Part shown: positions 10,552 to 22,463 of the stretch, in pieces | How positions within the stretch are numbered: position 1 is the stretch's first letter | Layout: every line of letters starts with the position of its first letter | Assembly (NCBI GenBank): GCA_020064725.1 | Contig: JAGTWJ010000017.1 | Coordinates: 992,001 to 1,056,000 of the forward strand | Reading direction: 5' to 3' | Source of the DNA: Drechslerella dactyloides | Lineage: Eukaryota; Ascomycota; Orbiliomycetes; Orbiliales; Orbiliaceae | DNA: 64,000 nt | Position numbers and translations under genes: made by a program | The notes under the pieces: generated by a model | What the model was told of the DNA's origin: nothing | Seen by the model: only the letters and a program-made list of their open reading frames with translations | Database searches by the model: none

Positions 10552-12069
10552 CTATTGCTTGCCCTTCCTCTTCTTGAGGAGGCCGTCCAGTCTATCGGCC
10601 TCAGCTTTATCTTTCATCTCTTGTACTTCCTCCTCCGAGGTGAAGATAAATCTATCTCCAAACCTCAACGCTTGTGCTTTGAGGCCGCCGTTGGCGAAGA
10701 AATCGATACGATCCGCGTACATTGACACTTCGAACCCCCATTCGATCAACGCAGGCACCGACATCACTTTGCCATTAAACTCCGGGATATAGAGCACGTT
10801 GACAAGTTTAAGCCTCCGCAACTTTTCGCCGACCCAGATTTCCGGACGAGACAAGCCACTACGAGTTGCCAGAAGGGTGCGCCCGTTTCTGATATGCACG
10901 GGTATGGGCGTCTCTAGCTCCTCTAGCCGCTCGAAATCTTCCCAATTAGAGGAGATATGGTACTGGAAATCGATTGTCGCAGCCCAGGCCTGGCGGGAGT
11001 CCCAATGCGACTCCGACGATGAACTTGTGCTGACCATGCTCTCACCAGCAGCCAGCGTCTCGCCCGTTGTAGTCAGCCCGCCTTCGAGAACGTCATTAAC
11101 TGGGTCGCTTTCTTCTCCACGGACATTTTTAAAATCGCTGCGGTATGTGACGGGCTTGGTGGAAGAGCTTTCCTTCTCCTGTAGTTCTGCAAGGGAGTCA
11201 TCATCCAGCAGTGAGACGGGCTTGCTGCGGGACTTTCGTATCTCCCATGCAATCGGTGCGAAAGATACTGCCTTCTGCTGCCTATCCATGGCGTCGAGCA
11301 GCGGTGGTGGTATCGTTTCGCCGCCTGATTGGAGAGGGCCGAGCTTTCCGGGCGGAGAGCGAGATCTTGCCGCCTGAAACTCCTCTCCGACATGATCGTC
11401 GATGTCAAGTAGCGATGGTGTACGAGGGCGAGGGAGGTCCGATTTATCTGGCTGCGCCGCTGGTCCGGCCGCTTTGGTCTTTGATCTTGGCGTCACTAAG
11501 ACCTCCTCGTTGAGATCGAGAAGCAGTTCATCGGTTGGCTCGGACTCTACAGATTCATGCAGTTAGCAATCTACTAGATCATCTGTGGCACGGAGTCATT
11601 CACCTTGCTCTTGATCCACGGTATCTGAGCCCGATGATGAAGGAGCTGAAAGCGCTTCAGCTGGGTCAATCTGGTCGGTATTAGTTTGCCCTCCGTCCCC
11701 TCCGTCCCTCTCTGGTTTCGACCCGGGACGTGGAGGAAGGACGAAGGGACCAGATGGTTGGTTTTTGCGCGAAAAGCCTGGCCTGAAGCCGCCCGGACGC
11801 CGGTCCCGGTTCTCGGCTAGTTGCCAGCAATTGTACTTAACATGCCCCATCCTGCCGCAATGGGTACAGGCGGAGTTTTTACTGATCTTGGCCGGATTCG
11901 TTTCATGTTTGTAGTAGCAATTCTTTTCGGTGTGATTGGTGCGAAGGCAGATACTGCAGGTAGGTCGTGGCGGCTTGTCCACTTGAGCCCTGCAGTTTTC
12001 AGTAGCATGATTGGTGCGATGGCATACCTCGCAAGGAGAACGCTTCGTAGGGGAACTAGGGCTCAGCAT
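10552..12069 (-). CDS. CCHC zinc-knuckle protein with Copia protease-like domain
   Basis: Two exons, 12069-11604 and 11546-10552, joined in phase 1 to give 486 residues. Three perfect CX2CX4HX4C zinc knuckles lie at 13-26, 38-51 and 68-81. A long low-complexity middle follows. Residues about 337-457 match the region around the protease of Ty1/Copia polyproteins: a W-x10-H-I start, a P-V-x-I-x-NG strand, then RLKLVNVLYIPEF and a closing strand. In active Copia proteases the W is followed by a DSGA motif before H-I; here that position reads TIDFQ, so the catalytic Asp-Ser-Gly is absent. No integrase or reverse transcriptase follows, and the lysine-rich C-terminus ends cleanly. I infer a host gene derived from a Gag-protease segment, probably a nucleic-acid-binding protein. 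Frames are intact, so it is not a dead element. Confidence 0.75.
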
Positions 12070-12923
12070 TGGTGGCGTCTAGTGCATTCAGGTATTTGGT
12101 TACTAACGTCATATCAGAACAAGCTCGCAAAGACTCAGTAACTTACCTTCGCGTAGGCTATCTTAACGTATTGGCGTTCTGACCTTTAGATCAGTAGTTA
12201 TAGCGTCGCCTGTGGAACGAGATTAGCATCAACCGAACAAAAGTGAGACCGCAATTGAACAGAGGACAATGGTAACGAAGGAAAGGTTGTGACCAGAAGC
12301 CTTGGTCGTCGAAGGTCCCTAATTACAGGCTTGGGGAGGCGATTGTGCATTATGTGAATTTCATTGTTAGGATGTGGAGCTCATGAGCTCAGGCCCGTGA
12401 CAGCTTACCAGTGGCCAGCGCTTAATTATAAGTATAACGTTAGTGAGATGTAGATGCTTGCGGGGTAAGCTCTCCGAAGCGTTACGCTACCTGAAGCTGG
12501 GAGGTGCTAGAGCTAGGAGTCTGGTCCGGATTCTGAAGATGTGAGGAAGAGGAAAGAGAAGCAGGGAGAACAAAGAAATGGAGAAGCAGTTGAAGTCCTG
12601 AAATAGTGAGCTTTTGCTGAAGGAATCTCTCCTGGGCTCCACTACAGGCGATGTCTACAACAACAACAAATCGCGTTGGCAGCAGTTGCATTTCGATCAT
12701 CACACGATCCACTTTGGTATCATTACGGACCCAGCGCTGATTTCAGAACGGAGACGGAAAAAATAAATTTGGCGGCTACAATGTTCGACATTCAGATACC
12801 TCTTCAATTTTATTTCATCGCGTCGGCACAACTATTGTACCTTGTCCCCAGTCGTTCCACTGTTCATGCATTATCAAACGTATTGACCAAGCCTTCTCGC
12901 CAGCTTCGACGACTATTTCGACC
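12070..12923. other. Divergent promoter region between the CCHC and BTB genes
   Basis: Lies between two genes transcribed away from each other and should carry both promoters and 5' untranslated regions. A branch-like and YAG signal just upstream of the CCHC ATG hints at a 5' UTR intron there. A 76-codon minus-strand frame (12482-12712) and a plus-strand frame (12676-13065) were not supported as genes. Confidence 0.45.
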
Positions 12924-13169
12924 ATGGAGACCCAGGAGCGCTCCAATATCTCACGGAATCATTTCATCCGGGACCCTCTCCACTACGATGGCTTTTCCGC
13001 GACACAAGATGCTCAGGGCCAGCAGCCTGTTGGACCACAGACTAAAGAAGATCTACTCAAACTAGGAGACGCGGTTGATAAGTGCACGTTCTTCCAACTG
13101 TTCGAATGTTCTCTGGAAGCATTTTCGAGGTAGTCACATAGCTGTACCAGAGACTAACAATGATTTGCA

Positions 13170-15158
13170 ATGTTAGTCGAGAAGGAGCCCCAGGGTGGCG
13201 AGCTCAAAGATTTTCTGCTGTACAATGGTCTCATGCTTGGAGTCTTTTCAGACGTCACCTTGAACATCAGCGAACAGAAGGAATATCATCTCCATCGGTT
13301 CATCCTTGCGCAATCGCCCGCCTTCCGTGAACATTTCATGACTCGCGAGTTTACTCCCGGCGAAGTCGTGAAAATCAACTCTCTCGACGATTTCACAGAT
13401 CTCGAAGCAGTCGAACATGTCATTAACAGAATGTACGGCAATTTCGGAGACAAGTACTACGAATGTAAGAACTTGGTCGGTATCATGGCCTTCTGCATCC
13501 AATTGGGTATGATTGACTGGTTCCACGGATATCTTGACCGCGCACTGGCTCGGCTTTGTGCCGATAACCTGCTCCTCATGGTTAGGTTTGCACAGGACGA
13601 CTTCTACGGGCAATACGTCGAACAACAGGTCTTCCCCATAATCAAGCACTACATGGTTCGTTATGGAAATCACTTGGGTCTGGAACTTTGGCGTTATCTA
13701 CCCGTTGATTTAGTCGTGGATATCATGATGCACGACGGATTTATCTACGCAGGCAGTCACGTCGACGATAAGCGAAAAGAATTGGGGTTTTGCAAAGTCA
13801 TCGTCGGGAAGGAGTTCGACCGCTGGACTTTCGTCAGAGACATGTATTTCGACCGTATCGGCTTAGATAACGAGTCTCTACGGCGTGCCAGAAAAGAAAG
13901 AGTGCTGCCACCACATATCACTCAGGATCTCATCGAAGAACATCGACCCCTCTTCGATCTTCTGAACAGCAACTTTATCCAATACTGCAACATGAACCCG
14001 GTGCAGTGGAAAGAAGTGCGGAGAGAGACCTTTCTTGGCGTTAGCATACTGATCCGTCCAGATATTATCGCAGACGCCGTCTGCCAAGGCGTCGTCCTGC
14101 GGCGTCAGGTCGAAAGTGCCAGTTTGGAAGACCGAAAGTTAAATCTTTGCTATTCGCCCGACCACGAAATGCCGGACGACATCCTCACCTACGACGTCCC
14201 AAAGATCGATCGATTCATCCATCGCCCCCGCCGCGTTGAAATCGACTTTGACCACGTCCCGAAATCATCTACGTCAGACAGCAGTAGCAATCACACAGAT
14301 ATGAAGCCGTTCATTGACGACCTGTGCACCTTCCCTCCTATCCGCTTCTCTGTCGAATTCCAATTCCATCGCGGCATCGGTGCAGTCTCCGTCAACACCC
14401 CGCTTCGCGCAGAGCCGGTATTCTACGCCGGAAACTGGTGGCAATTCTGGATCCAGCGTACCCGCGACGAGGACGAGCCCGCTGACCGCATCAACATGTA
14501 CATCCGCCGGGTTGGAAAGCCAACTAGTATTAATGATGAATCCGCCTCTCGTGACTCGTGGGCCACACTTTCTGAAGTCAACTACGACGATTTCACCCGC
14601 CAGGCCATGAACGGCCACTTCAACGAGGAGACTATGGACATGTTGCTGGAAGCAGAGGATGGGCTAGACTTCTACAACGACAATCGACCAGTTATCCGAG
14701 CATACTATCGCGTCTACGCACCTGCCGCGATCGCAGGCTATGACCCAGAGAAATTCATAATGATCGAGAATAAAGAGTCTCCAAAGATCAAATGCCCTGC
14801 GGTTGCCAAAACTACTATGTACGAGTCCAAACCTACTGATTTTCCACTGGATTGCTCGATTATGGTCCCCGGTCGCCTTCTAGTCAACGAGGTTGAGGCC
14901 GCGCAGGAAATAAGGGAATTCGTCAACGATTCCGCTTATTTCCAGGGCGAGGTTGACAGAATCATGAAAGGGGGACCGATGGAGTTGCCGAAGAAAAACG
15001 TTAGCGATCTCCTTGCGGCGTATCAGCATGCGGGTGAGGTGAACAATGAGTGGCCCGACGAGTCTGGCTCGACGGATACTATGGTAACGCGATCGTTGAT
15101 GGAGAGGGATGTCGTTTGGTCAAATATGAAGTTTGCCATCGTGATTGGTCTCGTTTGA
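13170..15158 (+). CDS. BTB/POZ domain protein, germ-cell-less-like
   Basis: Uninterrupted frame of 662 residues from the ATG at 13170. The BTB fold is visible at about 20-130: GVFSDVTLNI, then EYHLHRFILAQSPAFREHF, then an acidic LEAVEHVINRMYG segment. A BACK-like helical region and a long C-terminal beta-rich part follow, as in germ-cell-less relatives. BTB proteins dimerise and often act as Cullin-3 adaptors, so a role in substrate recruitment is possible. The start is uncertain: an excellent branch site (gactaac, 13152-13158) and acceptor (ttag, 13173-13176) lie across the start and would remove this ATG. An upstream ATG frame (12924-13129) ends in a GTAGTC donor but joins out of phase. Confidence 0.75.
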   Translation: MLVEKEPQGGELKDFLLYNGLMLGVFSDVTLNISEQKEYHLHRFILAQSPAFREHFMTREFTPGEVVKINSLDDFTDLEAVEHVINRMYGNFGDKYYECKNLVGIMAFCIQLGMIDWFHGYLDRALARLCADNLLLMVRFAQDDFYGQYVEQQVFPIIKHYMVRYGNHLGLELWRYLPVDLVVDIMMHDGFIYAGSHVDDKRKELGFCKVIVGKEFDRWTFVRDMYFDRIGLDNESLRRARKERVLPPHITQDLIEEHRPLFDLLNSNFIQYCNMNPVQWKEVRRETFLGVSILIRPDIIADAVCQGVVLRRQVESASLEDRKLNLCYSPDHEMPDDILTYDVPKIDRFIHRPRRVEIDFDHVPKSSTSDSSSNHTDMKPFIDDLCTFPPIRFSVEFQFHRGIGAVSVNTPLRAEPVFYAGNWWQFWIQRTRDEDEPADRINMYIRRVGKPTSINDESASRDSWATLSEVNYDDFTRQAMNGHFNEETMDMLLEAEDGLDFYNDNRPVIRAYYRVYAPAAIAGYDPEKFIMIENKESPKIKCPAVAKTTMYESKPTDFPLDCSIMVPGRLLVNEVEAAQEIREFVNDSAYFQGEVDRIMKGGPMELPKKNVSDLLAAYQHAGEVNNEWPDESGSTDTMVTRSLMERDVVWSNMKFAIVIGLV

Positions 15159-15543
15159 GCCGGCTTGTAGGAAGGCTTGGAGTGCAGCCGTTTTCATGAA
15201 AAGCGGTTTCCCCGAGAAAATTAATTTATAATTGCGGCTTTCACGCTCTTCGTCCAGCTCCCAGACAAACGGATACGGAGCGAAGTACACGGCTCTTGAA
15301 TATTACATCGTAGCGAATGTACTACTACCTAATCATGAGGAATTACGGCTATCATATTGACATTCATGAATACAATTATGGGATCGTAAAAAAAAAATGC
15401 GTTACGACGAGTCCATGACGATATAGTGAGGGCACTTGCATGCTTGCCCGAACGAAAAACACAAATCTATATGAACATGATGGTATCATAATGTGCAGCA
15501 TACCAAATTGCAAATGCTAAACAAACATAAACAAGAGATAAGA
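15159..15543. other. Intergenic region between convergent genes
   Basis: Holds the 3' ends of the BTB gene (+) and of the C2H2 gene (-). AT-rich, with an A run at about 15389-15397. No gene or RNA was recognised. Confidence 0.5.
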
Positions 15544-18500
15544 TTAGATGTCCTTTGGCACCAGATATAGTCCCGCCCGCGTCTGGTTGTGCGCTACAAA
15601 TGTAAAGTCCAAATCATTCACAACGTCCTCCGCGCTCTGTAGTCTCAATTTATTAATTGGATTCAGGAGCTCCCAATTCTCCCATCCGAACATTGGATCG
15701 GTAAACTCTGACATCATGAAGGCATCGAACGTGCGGATGAACTCTTCAAACGTGTCAAAGCTGAATTTTCTGTGGCCCGGCCTCTCCGTGGAGTTTGGAA
15801 TTGTAGGGTTCCGTGAAATCATCAGTTGGTACTTCTTATCCTTGGACCCAACAGTGTTAATGGTACTCGCTGGGGAAGATCCGAGGTATGTAGCGATTGG
15901 CAATGGAGTACTATTGGCCGGTGATGCGGCCGGTGGAGCTGTAGCCTGCGAGGCTTGGAAGAACATCTGCGGTGCGGCCGCCGTCATTGCAGCATTGTGG
16001 ATGCCCATGCTGGTCGAGCTCGGAGGATACAGTGAAACAAGAGAAGCCGAGACATTCGAAGCGCTAGACACGACTGAAGGAGGAGAAGTAGTGGTCTGAC
16101 GTGCCCCTTGATGCTGCGGTTGGCTCCATTGCGATAAATGCTGGTGAAACGACCCAGCAGCCAGCGTGTCGTTCGATACGGCGGACTGCGGCTCCGGGCT
16201 GGACTCGAAGACTGGCGGCAAAGTCTGCACGGGTGCGGCAGGTTCCATCCGGTCCATTATATCCAACCACTGAGCGTCGGCGGACATGCTATGACCGATA
16301 TCGAAATCCGAATGTAACCATTCTTTAGCCTGTTGGAATTGACTGCTGATATCCTGGGGCGAGATATTGTGAGCGATCTCCGGGCCTGTCAATTGCTTGA
16401 ATAAGTCGTCGAATTGAAGACCGATGCCAGTGTTCGCAAGCTCGAATTGGGATAATGACGCCTGAGCCGCCGTTACCGGATTCGAGGGGCCTGCCCCAGT
16501 TGCGGCCATATGGCTGAGAGGTAGCATGCCGTAGTTACCAGCGTCGAAGCCAGCGACACTAGCCGATGCGGGAGAGGTTGTCCGACTTGCCCCCGGTATT
16601 GATGGATTGTAAAACATAGCGGTACGGGGGTCTTGAGGCGCAGGCACGTATCCCTCATTAAATAATCCAAGGCCCTGATCCGATGGGAGACTTGCTGCAG
16701 GGATATGCTGCTGCTGCTGTGGCAGATTGCCCCATTGTCCTAATGGTGTCATAGACTGTTGTGGTGCTGCGAGACCGCTGACAGGTGCTGGCGCAGGCGC
16801 AGGTGCAGCTCCGGATGCAGCTACTCTCGGGGCGCGAGACGGGCGGACGGCACGTTGGAATATGTCCAACATGTCGACATCTAGAGCGGCCACACGTCAG
16901 CGATGCGCTCAAGATGGTAGATTGTGTGCATAGTAATATCTCGGGATACCTACAAGGACTTGGCCGTGGCTTGCCACCCCAGTCTGGCGCGATACAATCG
17001 AAAACGTCGTCCCAAGTCCGAGCCGCCCTTATATCGGCGGGTAAGGTACCGCGAAAGTGGAATCGCTTCATGTGTTCCCTGATTAGATTAGGTCGTTAGT
17101 TTAGCTGACTTCAAAGGACGTCGTCCCAAATCTGGAAAGGCGGAGGTACGTACTTGACACCGGCGAGGTTCTGGCGGTTGATAGTCCAGCAGGTGACATT
17201 GTTGTCTGGGTCTGCTTTTGCGAAAGGACAAGCATATCTCCTTCCCAGAGATCTCAGATTACTAGGCCTGCGATTCCGAGGTCGTCGATTTCCGTCGCTT
17301 CCATCAGAGTCGTCATCTTCGGATTTCTTTCTTCGGTTGTTCTCGGAACCGGGACGTCGGCTTCCTGATGGTGTACCAGAATTTGGCCTGCTCGTGAATC
17401 CGGAAAGCCCTGTTCCAGTTGCGGTATAGTCACTCCCTTGCGCATCAACAGGAGCCTGAGAGCTCTGTCGCGAGCTTGTAGACGACCCGCTGTTCCAACC
17501 TTGCGATGATGAAGTTTCGGACATGCCGAGTCCACTGTCGCTATTGTCCCATGACACAGAGACCTCAGCCGTCTCCGAGAGTACAATCATCAACAGTAAG
17601 AGGTAGATGGCCCTTAGCTTCCAAACTGCTTCAGAATCATCCGCATCTACTAACAGCCCGTCATCATCCTGGCCGAGAATACCCTGGCCCGGACGAGATC
17701 CGATACCGGGACTAAGCCGTCCTTCGAATGGAGACCCGACACCAAGTGTCAATCTCGCACCACCTTGAGATGCGACCTCGGCATCATTACCAGCGCCATC
17801 GGCACGGATGCTCTTTGGCCGAGGGGGTATCTGTGGAAGTTGGGGTTTCGACGGCCCTACCGGAAGTGCTGGCAGTGGGCTCGGGCGACGTCCTCCTAGA
17901 CCTGCGAAATGTGGGTATTGTTGCTTTAACAAATCTAGATACTTCACCAAGGAGAATTTGCCAGTCTCCTCAGCTATTTGCAGTGCAACATCAATGCATT
18001 GGATGTTCCTCTGCGCCAGCTGGATAACTACATCGAACTTCCCTTGCAGAACTGCAGATTGAACCATCGGTGCAAGTAGTTGTATGGAATTTTCTTCCGC
18101 GTATCTTGCTTGATCGATCAAGGTGTGCGGATCCACCTCTCCGTCCAGGATTGCCTTTTTAAGACTGCCACTGCCGTATATAGCATAGCCTTCGTCCTCG
18201 GCATCGTAGAGCTGCATGTCTTGTGCCTTCGACGTTGATAATAGTGAAGTCGAGGTCGATGGTCGAGGTTGGATGGGTGCTGGCTTCGCTTCCGCCTGCC
18301 TGGGCATATTGAGCGGGCTATCGGAGAGGATCTGCGAAGTATATAACGAGCTACCAAGCTTCAGAAGACCAGGATGAGGCTGGTACGTCTCAGGATGCGG
18401 CATCTCCTCGCTGGGCGGTTGTTGCATTGTTGATCCCGAGGGCGTCTCAAGTGCAAGCTCATCCAGTAGACTCTGTCGCTCTTGCGATACTCCCACGGCT

Positions 18501-19675
18501 GAGAGATCACCCGCAGGCCAGGCAGCTAGAGCCGGAAGCACGATGGTTGGCAGAATTTCCTTAGAGGCAAGCCTGACCGGTTGTGAAAATGCGAATTTGG
18601 AATGCCAGTCTAGAAAGATATCTTTGGCGAGAAGCGACGGCACGCCAGCTTCTTCCCGCTTGATAACAGGTGGATCCAAGAATGGCGCCACGTCCGCAGG
18701 CAGTGGGGGCGGCTCAGGCATTGCAGGGAGCAAGGTGTGTGTGCTTGAAGATGCGCTGGCTAAAGACCCCAGAGCGGACACCGAAGCATCCATCTCGACA
18801 GGATCGTTATAGTCCATTGTGTGATGGCGCAGAAGCAGCTGCCGAATCAAATCTTCTCTGAAGGTTGGGTCCCCTGCCTGATCTATTGCGGAGGCAAAGT
18901 GGTCTGCGGGACTCTCCGCATGCCAGCCTGTCTTGCCAGCCTGATAGAGAGTGAAGGCGCAGTCGAGGAACTCAGAGAAACTCAAGAGTGAGCTATTCAG
19001 CTTCCCGTCTTCGTTAATCTCTTTCGCATGTGCGTTTAGCCACACAAGCGCAGCGCTAGATGCACGTTCGAATGTTTGTTGGATCTCTTGCCGGAGTTCC
19101 GGTAGGGGTGTGGATTTGAATTCCGTCGCTCTAGAACTTTCGGCTTTGCTGAAGTTGTAAAGTGCATCGTAACGTTAGCGCGGGGGCATTGTAAGCGAGC
19201 AAGCCGCGCAAGTTGGAGGCAAGGTGACAAAAGATTGGAAATACTGCTATGCACTTGCTATATCCACTAACCTAGATTCGGAAGGGGCCAAATTCTCCGA
19301 CCCTCCACCATCTAGCAGAGACTCTGGTGTATTCGAAGAGTAGGTTGAGTCCTTCCCTTTCGATTTTGAATCTTCGTGTCGGGTTTGGGCGACCAGATCA
19401 CCAACGTAAAATGGCAGCGCACCTCCTTTCAAGGCTTGCTTGTGGAGGAACCCGGTGTTGGTCCGTATCTCGTATTCCAGCGGCGATTCCCCGCTATCTT
19501 CTCGATCGGAATGAAAGTCTGGCGGGAGATCGAGAGGCCGATTCTCCCAGCGATGGACGCTGCTTCCGTCAAATCCGCTGTCGAGATCTTTCAGATCCGG
19601 CGCTCGGCGTGGTGTTTGTTTGGGAGCCTCGCGAGGGGGCGTGCTCTTCTTGCTTCGTCGACGAAAGATTTGCAT
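15544..19675 (-). CDS. Large fungal C2H2-type zinc finger protein
   Basis: Four exons: 19675-19272, 19148-17154, 17078-16954 and 16880-15544. Phases 2, 2 and 1 match at the three junctions, giving 1286 residues. Splice signals are strong (branch gctaac before the second exon, donor GTACGT before the third). The N-terminal third holds a conserved helical segment (about 135-215). A helical stretch near 430-520 resembles short repeats. The finger is split by an intron: Cys775-x12-Cys788, then His802-x3-His806 in EHMKRFH. The C-terminal third is Gln/Ser/Pro/Ala-rich and ends in a conserved-looking Phe/Trp-rich segment. The finger and the following RTWDDVFDCIAPDW stretch match a family of fungal proteins that usually carries a second CxxC/H/C finger; it is missing here. 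A DNA- or protein-binding regulator is likely, with target unknown. A hydrophobic stretch (IYLLLLMIVL) lies within the second exon. Confidence 0.8.
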
Positions 19676-20587
19676 TTCGTTTGGCAGGCGTGGCCGAATC
19701 AAATGTGAGCCGGATCGTTTGTCCGAATACTTTCGTCAAGTGGAGCTGTAGTCCTGGAACTGATATTATAAGTTGCTGGAAAACATATTTGAAAGCAGCT
19801 TCATATCCCCATGAGAGGCTTGTCGACTTAAGACCGGTGTGCAGATGTGACGCCTGCGAGTGCGCGTGCGCGGAGGCACAGGTCACAGTCTCGACTCTCC
19901 CGACGTCGTCATCGATTCAAAATTCATGCTTCATGGACTTCCTGTTGGCTGTACTGAGGTACCACAAAATCGGCCAGCCTGCTCTGCCTTATTGTGTGCC
20001 CTTGCCGGATCTGTGAAGCGGACCCCTGGTCCGCAGCAGCATAGCGTCTGCGATTTCGCCAAGCCCGGCTGGCTACGCACTTTGAGCACAGGTCGTACGT
20101 ACAGACGGCGAAGCAGAAACGGCAATTCAACTACTGGCATTGGAAAGTTTGCGCTGAACAATCCGAGTCGTTCACAGAGTCATGCGGCTTCATCGATCGA
20201 TCGCCTCCCTTAGCTTCGGCTTTCACCATCAACCATTGATCCCTTCGCAGCCAAAGGAAGGTGTCTAGCTTGCGAGACAACATTGATCCCTCCAATCCTA
20301 CGTATGTAGCTTGCAATTGGTATAACGAGGTCTGTAGTATATATGTAGACAATTGTACAACTCTCAGCTCAGATAGATTTCCAGATTAATATAAGTACGG
20401 ACTAACTAGATCGCGAGAAGCGAACAAGATTCAAGATTCCAGCAGTACTCCACAAGTTAACTCCGCCTTTTCGAATTTTCCCCTTTATCCTTTATCCCAA
20501 ATGTATCCCGATTTTCCCCCAGCGCCAGGTAAGAAATTAATGAAAAGAAGCCCAAGAATCTAGAGGTAGAAGCAGAAAAGAAGTATC
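19676..20587. other. Intergenic region upstream of the C2H2 gene
   Basis: Between two minus-strand genes; it should hold the promoter of the C2H2 gene and the 3' end of the serine-rich gene. Long open frames on the plus strand (for example 19327-20016) run through the first C2H2 exon and are shadows. Repeat copy B lies inside. Confidence 0.45.
20246..20281 (-). repeat. Dispersed repeat copy B
   Basis: Reverse complement of copy A (1255-1296) with few substitutions: both carry the tctcgcaag core followed by ccttcctttggctgcgaag. Two copies 19 kb apart in opposite orientation point to an insertion family rather than a shared gene. Confidence 0.5.
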
Positions 20588-21227
20588 CTAAATCCACGGC
20601 CGACTCCGCGCCGAAGCTTTTGATGGTGCACGAGATGATGTTTTCTTCGCCTTGTGCTCCCTTGTTTCTGAATCGCTCGGGCTCCTTCGTGACCTTGACG
20701 AGCTTGATGTAGCGATCGCTAGCGTCGCGAATCGAGAATCGATGCTTTCAATTTCGTTGGGTGTTTGTGTACCCCAATAGCCATAACTCGATCCCGCGCG
20801 ACTCGAATTGGAGCCTGCACCTTCCCGGCGCATGCCGCTAGCGTAAGAGCCTCGAGAAGTTGAAAACTCCACCGCATATGGGTCTTCCTCGATTGCATCC
20901 CAACACCCGTCCTCTGCGTTTATTTGGTCAGCGACAAAGGTCAAAAAAACCAAGATTCGTACGCATCTAAAACTTACCCTCTAGCTCATCATAATAGTAA
21001 TATTCGTCGTTAGCCGCCGAGCTACGATTAAGGCGGCCCGTAAACATTGAACTACCGAATATCTGGGGGTCGCTTGTTCTGCGATTCGATGAAACGCTTT
21101 GCAGAACCGAGTATATATCCTGTGCCTGGAAAGATGACGACGACCCATCAAAGCCGGAGGCTTCAACTGCAGCTCGCATTACGTCGTGTGGAGAAGACGA
21201 ATGTGGCGAGGTGCCCCTTTTCGACAT
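20588..21227 (-). CDS. Hypothetical serine-rich protein
   Basis: Two exons, 21227-20978 and 20913-20588, joined in phase 1 (donor GTAAGT) to give 191 residues. The upstream in-frame codons lack an ATG, so the start at 21227 is preferred. The protein is rich in Ser, Arg and Gly, has a tyrosine/acidic patch (about 75-83) continuing across the splice junction into CWDAIEEDPYAVEF, and ends with basic Ser/Arg-rich sequence. No signal peptide, membrane segment or known domain is visible. The junction gives a continuous acidic and aromatic segment, which supports the model. Function unknown. Confidence 0.6.
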
Positions 21228-21730
21228 GGCGATTTTTTCGAGCTGGGTAATGTATTCCAAATTTCAAAAAAATAGGCGGATTGGTGATAACGTTGGGTTA
21301 TGAAGATGTGCTTGGAACGTCTGAGGGTCTGATTGGACACTAGAGTCTCGCAATGCGCTGGCTTCAGATCTCTCGATGGATCAGAAAAATCTGGGCGAGT
21401 GTTTAAATTGAGATGGTGTGCCGCTCGAAGGCGAGTACAAGAGTTAGAGATGTTGAGTAGGGAGTTATCTCTCGAGTTAACTATGGCTAACTCTTCAAGT
21501 TCTCTAAAGTTTCAGGTGTTTCTTGATGTCGAAAATATATAATGCTTCAACGGTGGTGGAGATCGATCGACATATTCAAGGCACGGCCCGAAGACGCTCG
21601 ACAGCTACCTTTTATAACCAGAATCCTATACAAACCAACAATCCTAATTATATTAGGAGGACCTGAGGAGGACTGAGGAGCGTGACACCAGAGACTATCA
21701 TCTCACCCAAATCTCGCATTTCCGATGAGC

Positions 21731-21750
21731 GCATCGCATCGCATCGCATC
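21731..21750. repeat. GCATC pentanucleotide microsatellite
   Basis: Four perfect tandem copies of gcatc, followed by a partial unit. Slippage-prone simple repeat in non-coding sequence. Confidence 0.85.
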
Positions 21751-22463
21751 GCGGTTTGGCGACTGATCAGATCAGGGCGGCGAATCCACCGGACTTTAAA
21801 GTTGCCTCAAGCATATGCTATGCGGGCACCTAAAGTATCAGGCTGCAGTCACCTAAAATATCATTGTTGATATCGCAAATACTTCGGATTATTAGTTCAT
21901 CGTATTAAGGCCCGCAAACCGTTTTAAACGTTTTTGGATTGAGAGTTCGGCGAGGACTTCAGGTGTGCGGTTTCGGCCTGGCTAACTAGGCTGTTTTTCT
22001 GCGGTCAAACTGGTCATTCAGAGGGTCGCACTATTTCGGTTCTGCTCTGGCGCTGGTTCGCCCCAATAATTGGTATCTGCCTGAGCGTTGGGATTTAGCA
22101 GTTGCTATGTTGAGTGGGTCCGTCAGAGACGAAGGCGGCTGTGCTTTGTGAGCAAACGTCAAAGGCTGGAGCCCGTATTTAGCGCGAGAACCCATTCGCA
22201 CGTATTCTCACCTCCAAAAAAACACAGGTTTGCTGACTAACCAAACCACATCTGGAGTTCGCGCTGTAGCAGTGTCAGCACGATTGCCAGGCTTGATTAG
22301 TGTCCAGATTGGAGCTGCAACTCAGTGTGTCTTCGAGGGAATTTTTGCGTTCCAACTATTATAACTTGGGCGTTCGGTTAATCAAGACAAAAGTGGCCGA
22401 GGCTGCTTCCAGTCTTCTGCTGGGTCTTGATCCTGACAATCTTATCGATGATTAGTATCATTT

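Noticed and set aside
17111..19045. Treating the C2H2 gene as two or three separate genes
   Set aside because: Splicing restores the finger (VKEHMKRFH) and all phases agree, so one gene is the simpler model.
19327..20016. 229-codon plus-strand frame
   Set aside because: Lies antisense to the first exon of the spliced C2H2 gene and its promoter, and is explained as a shadow.
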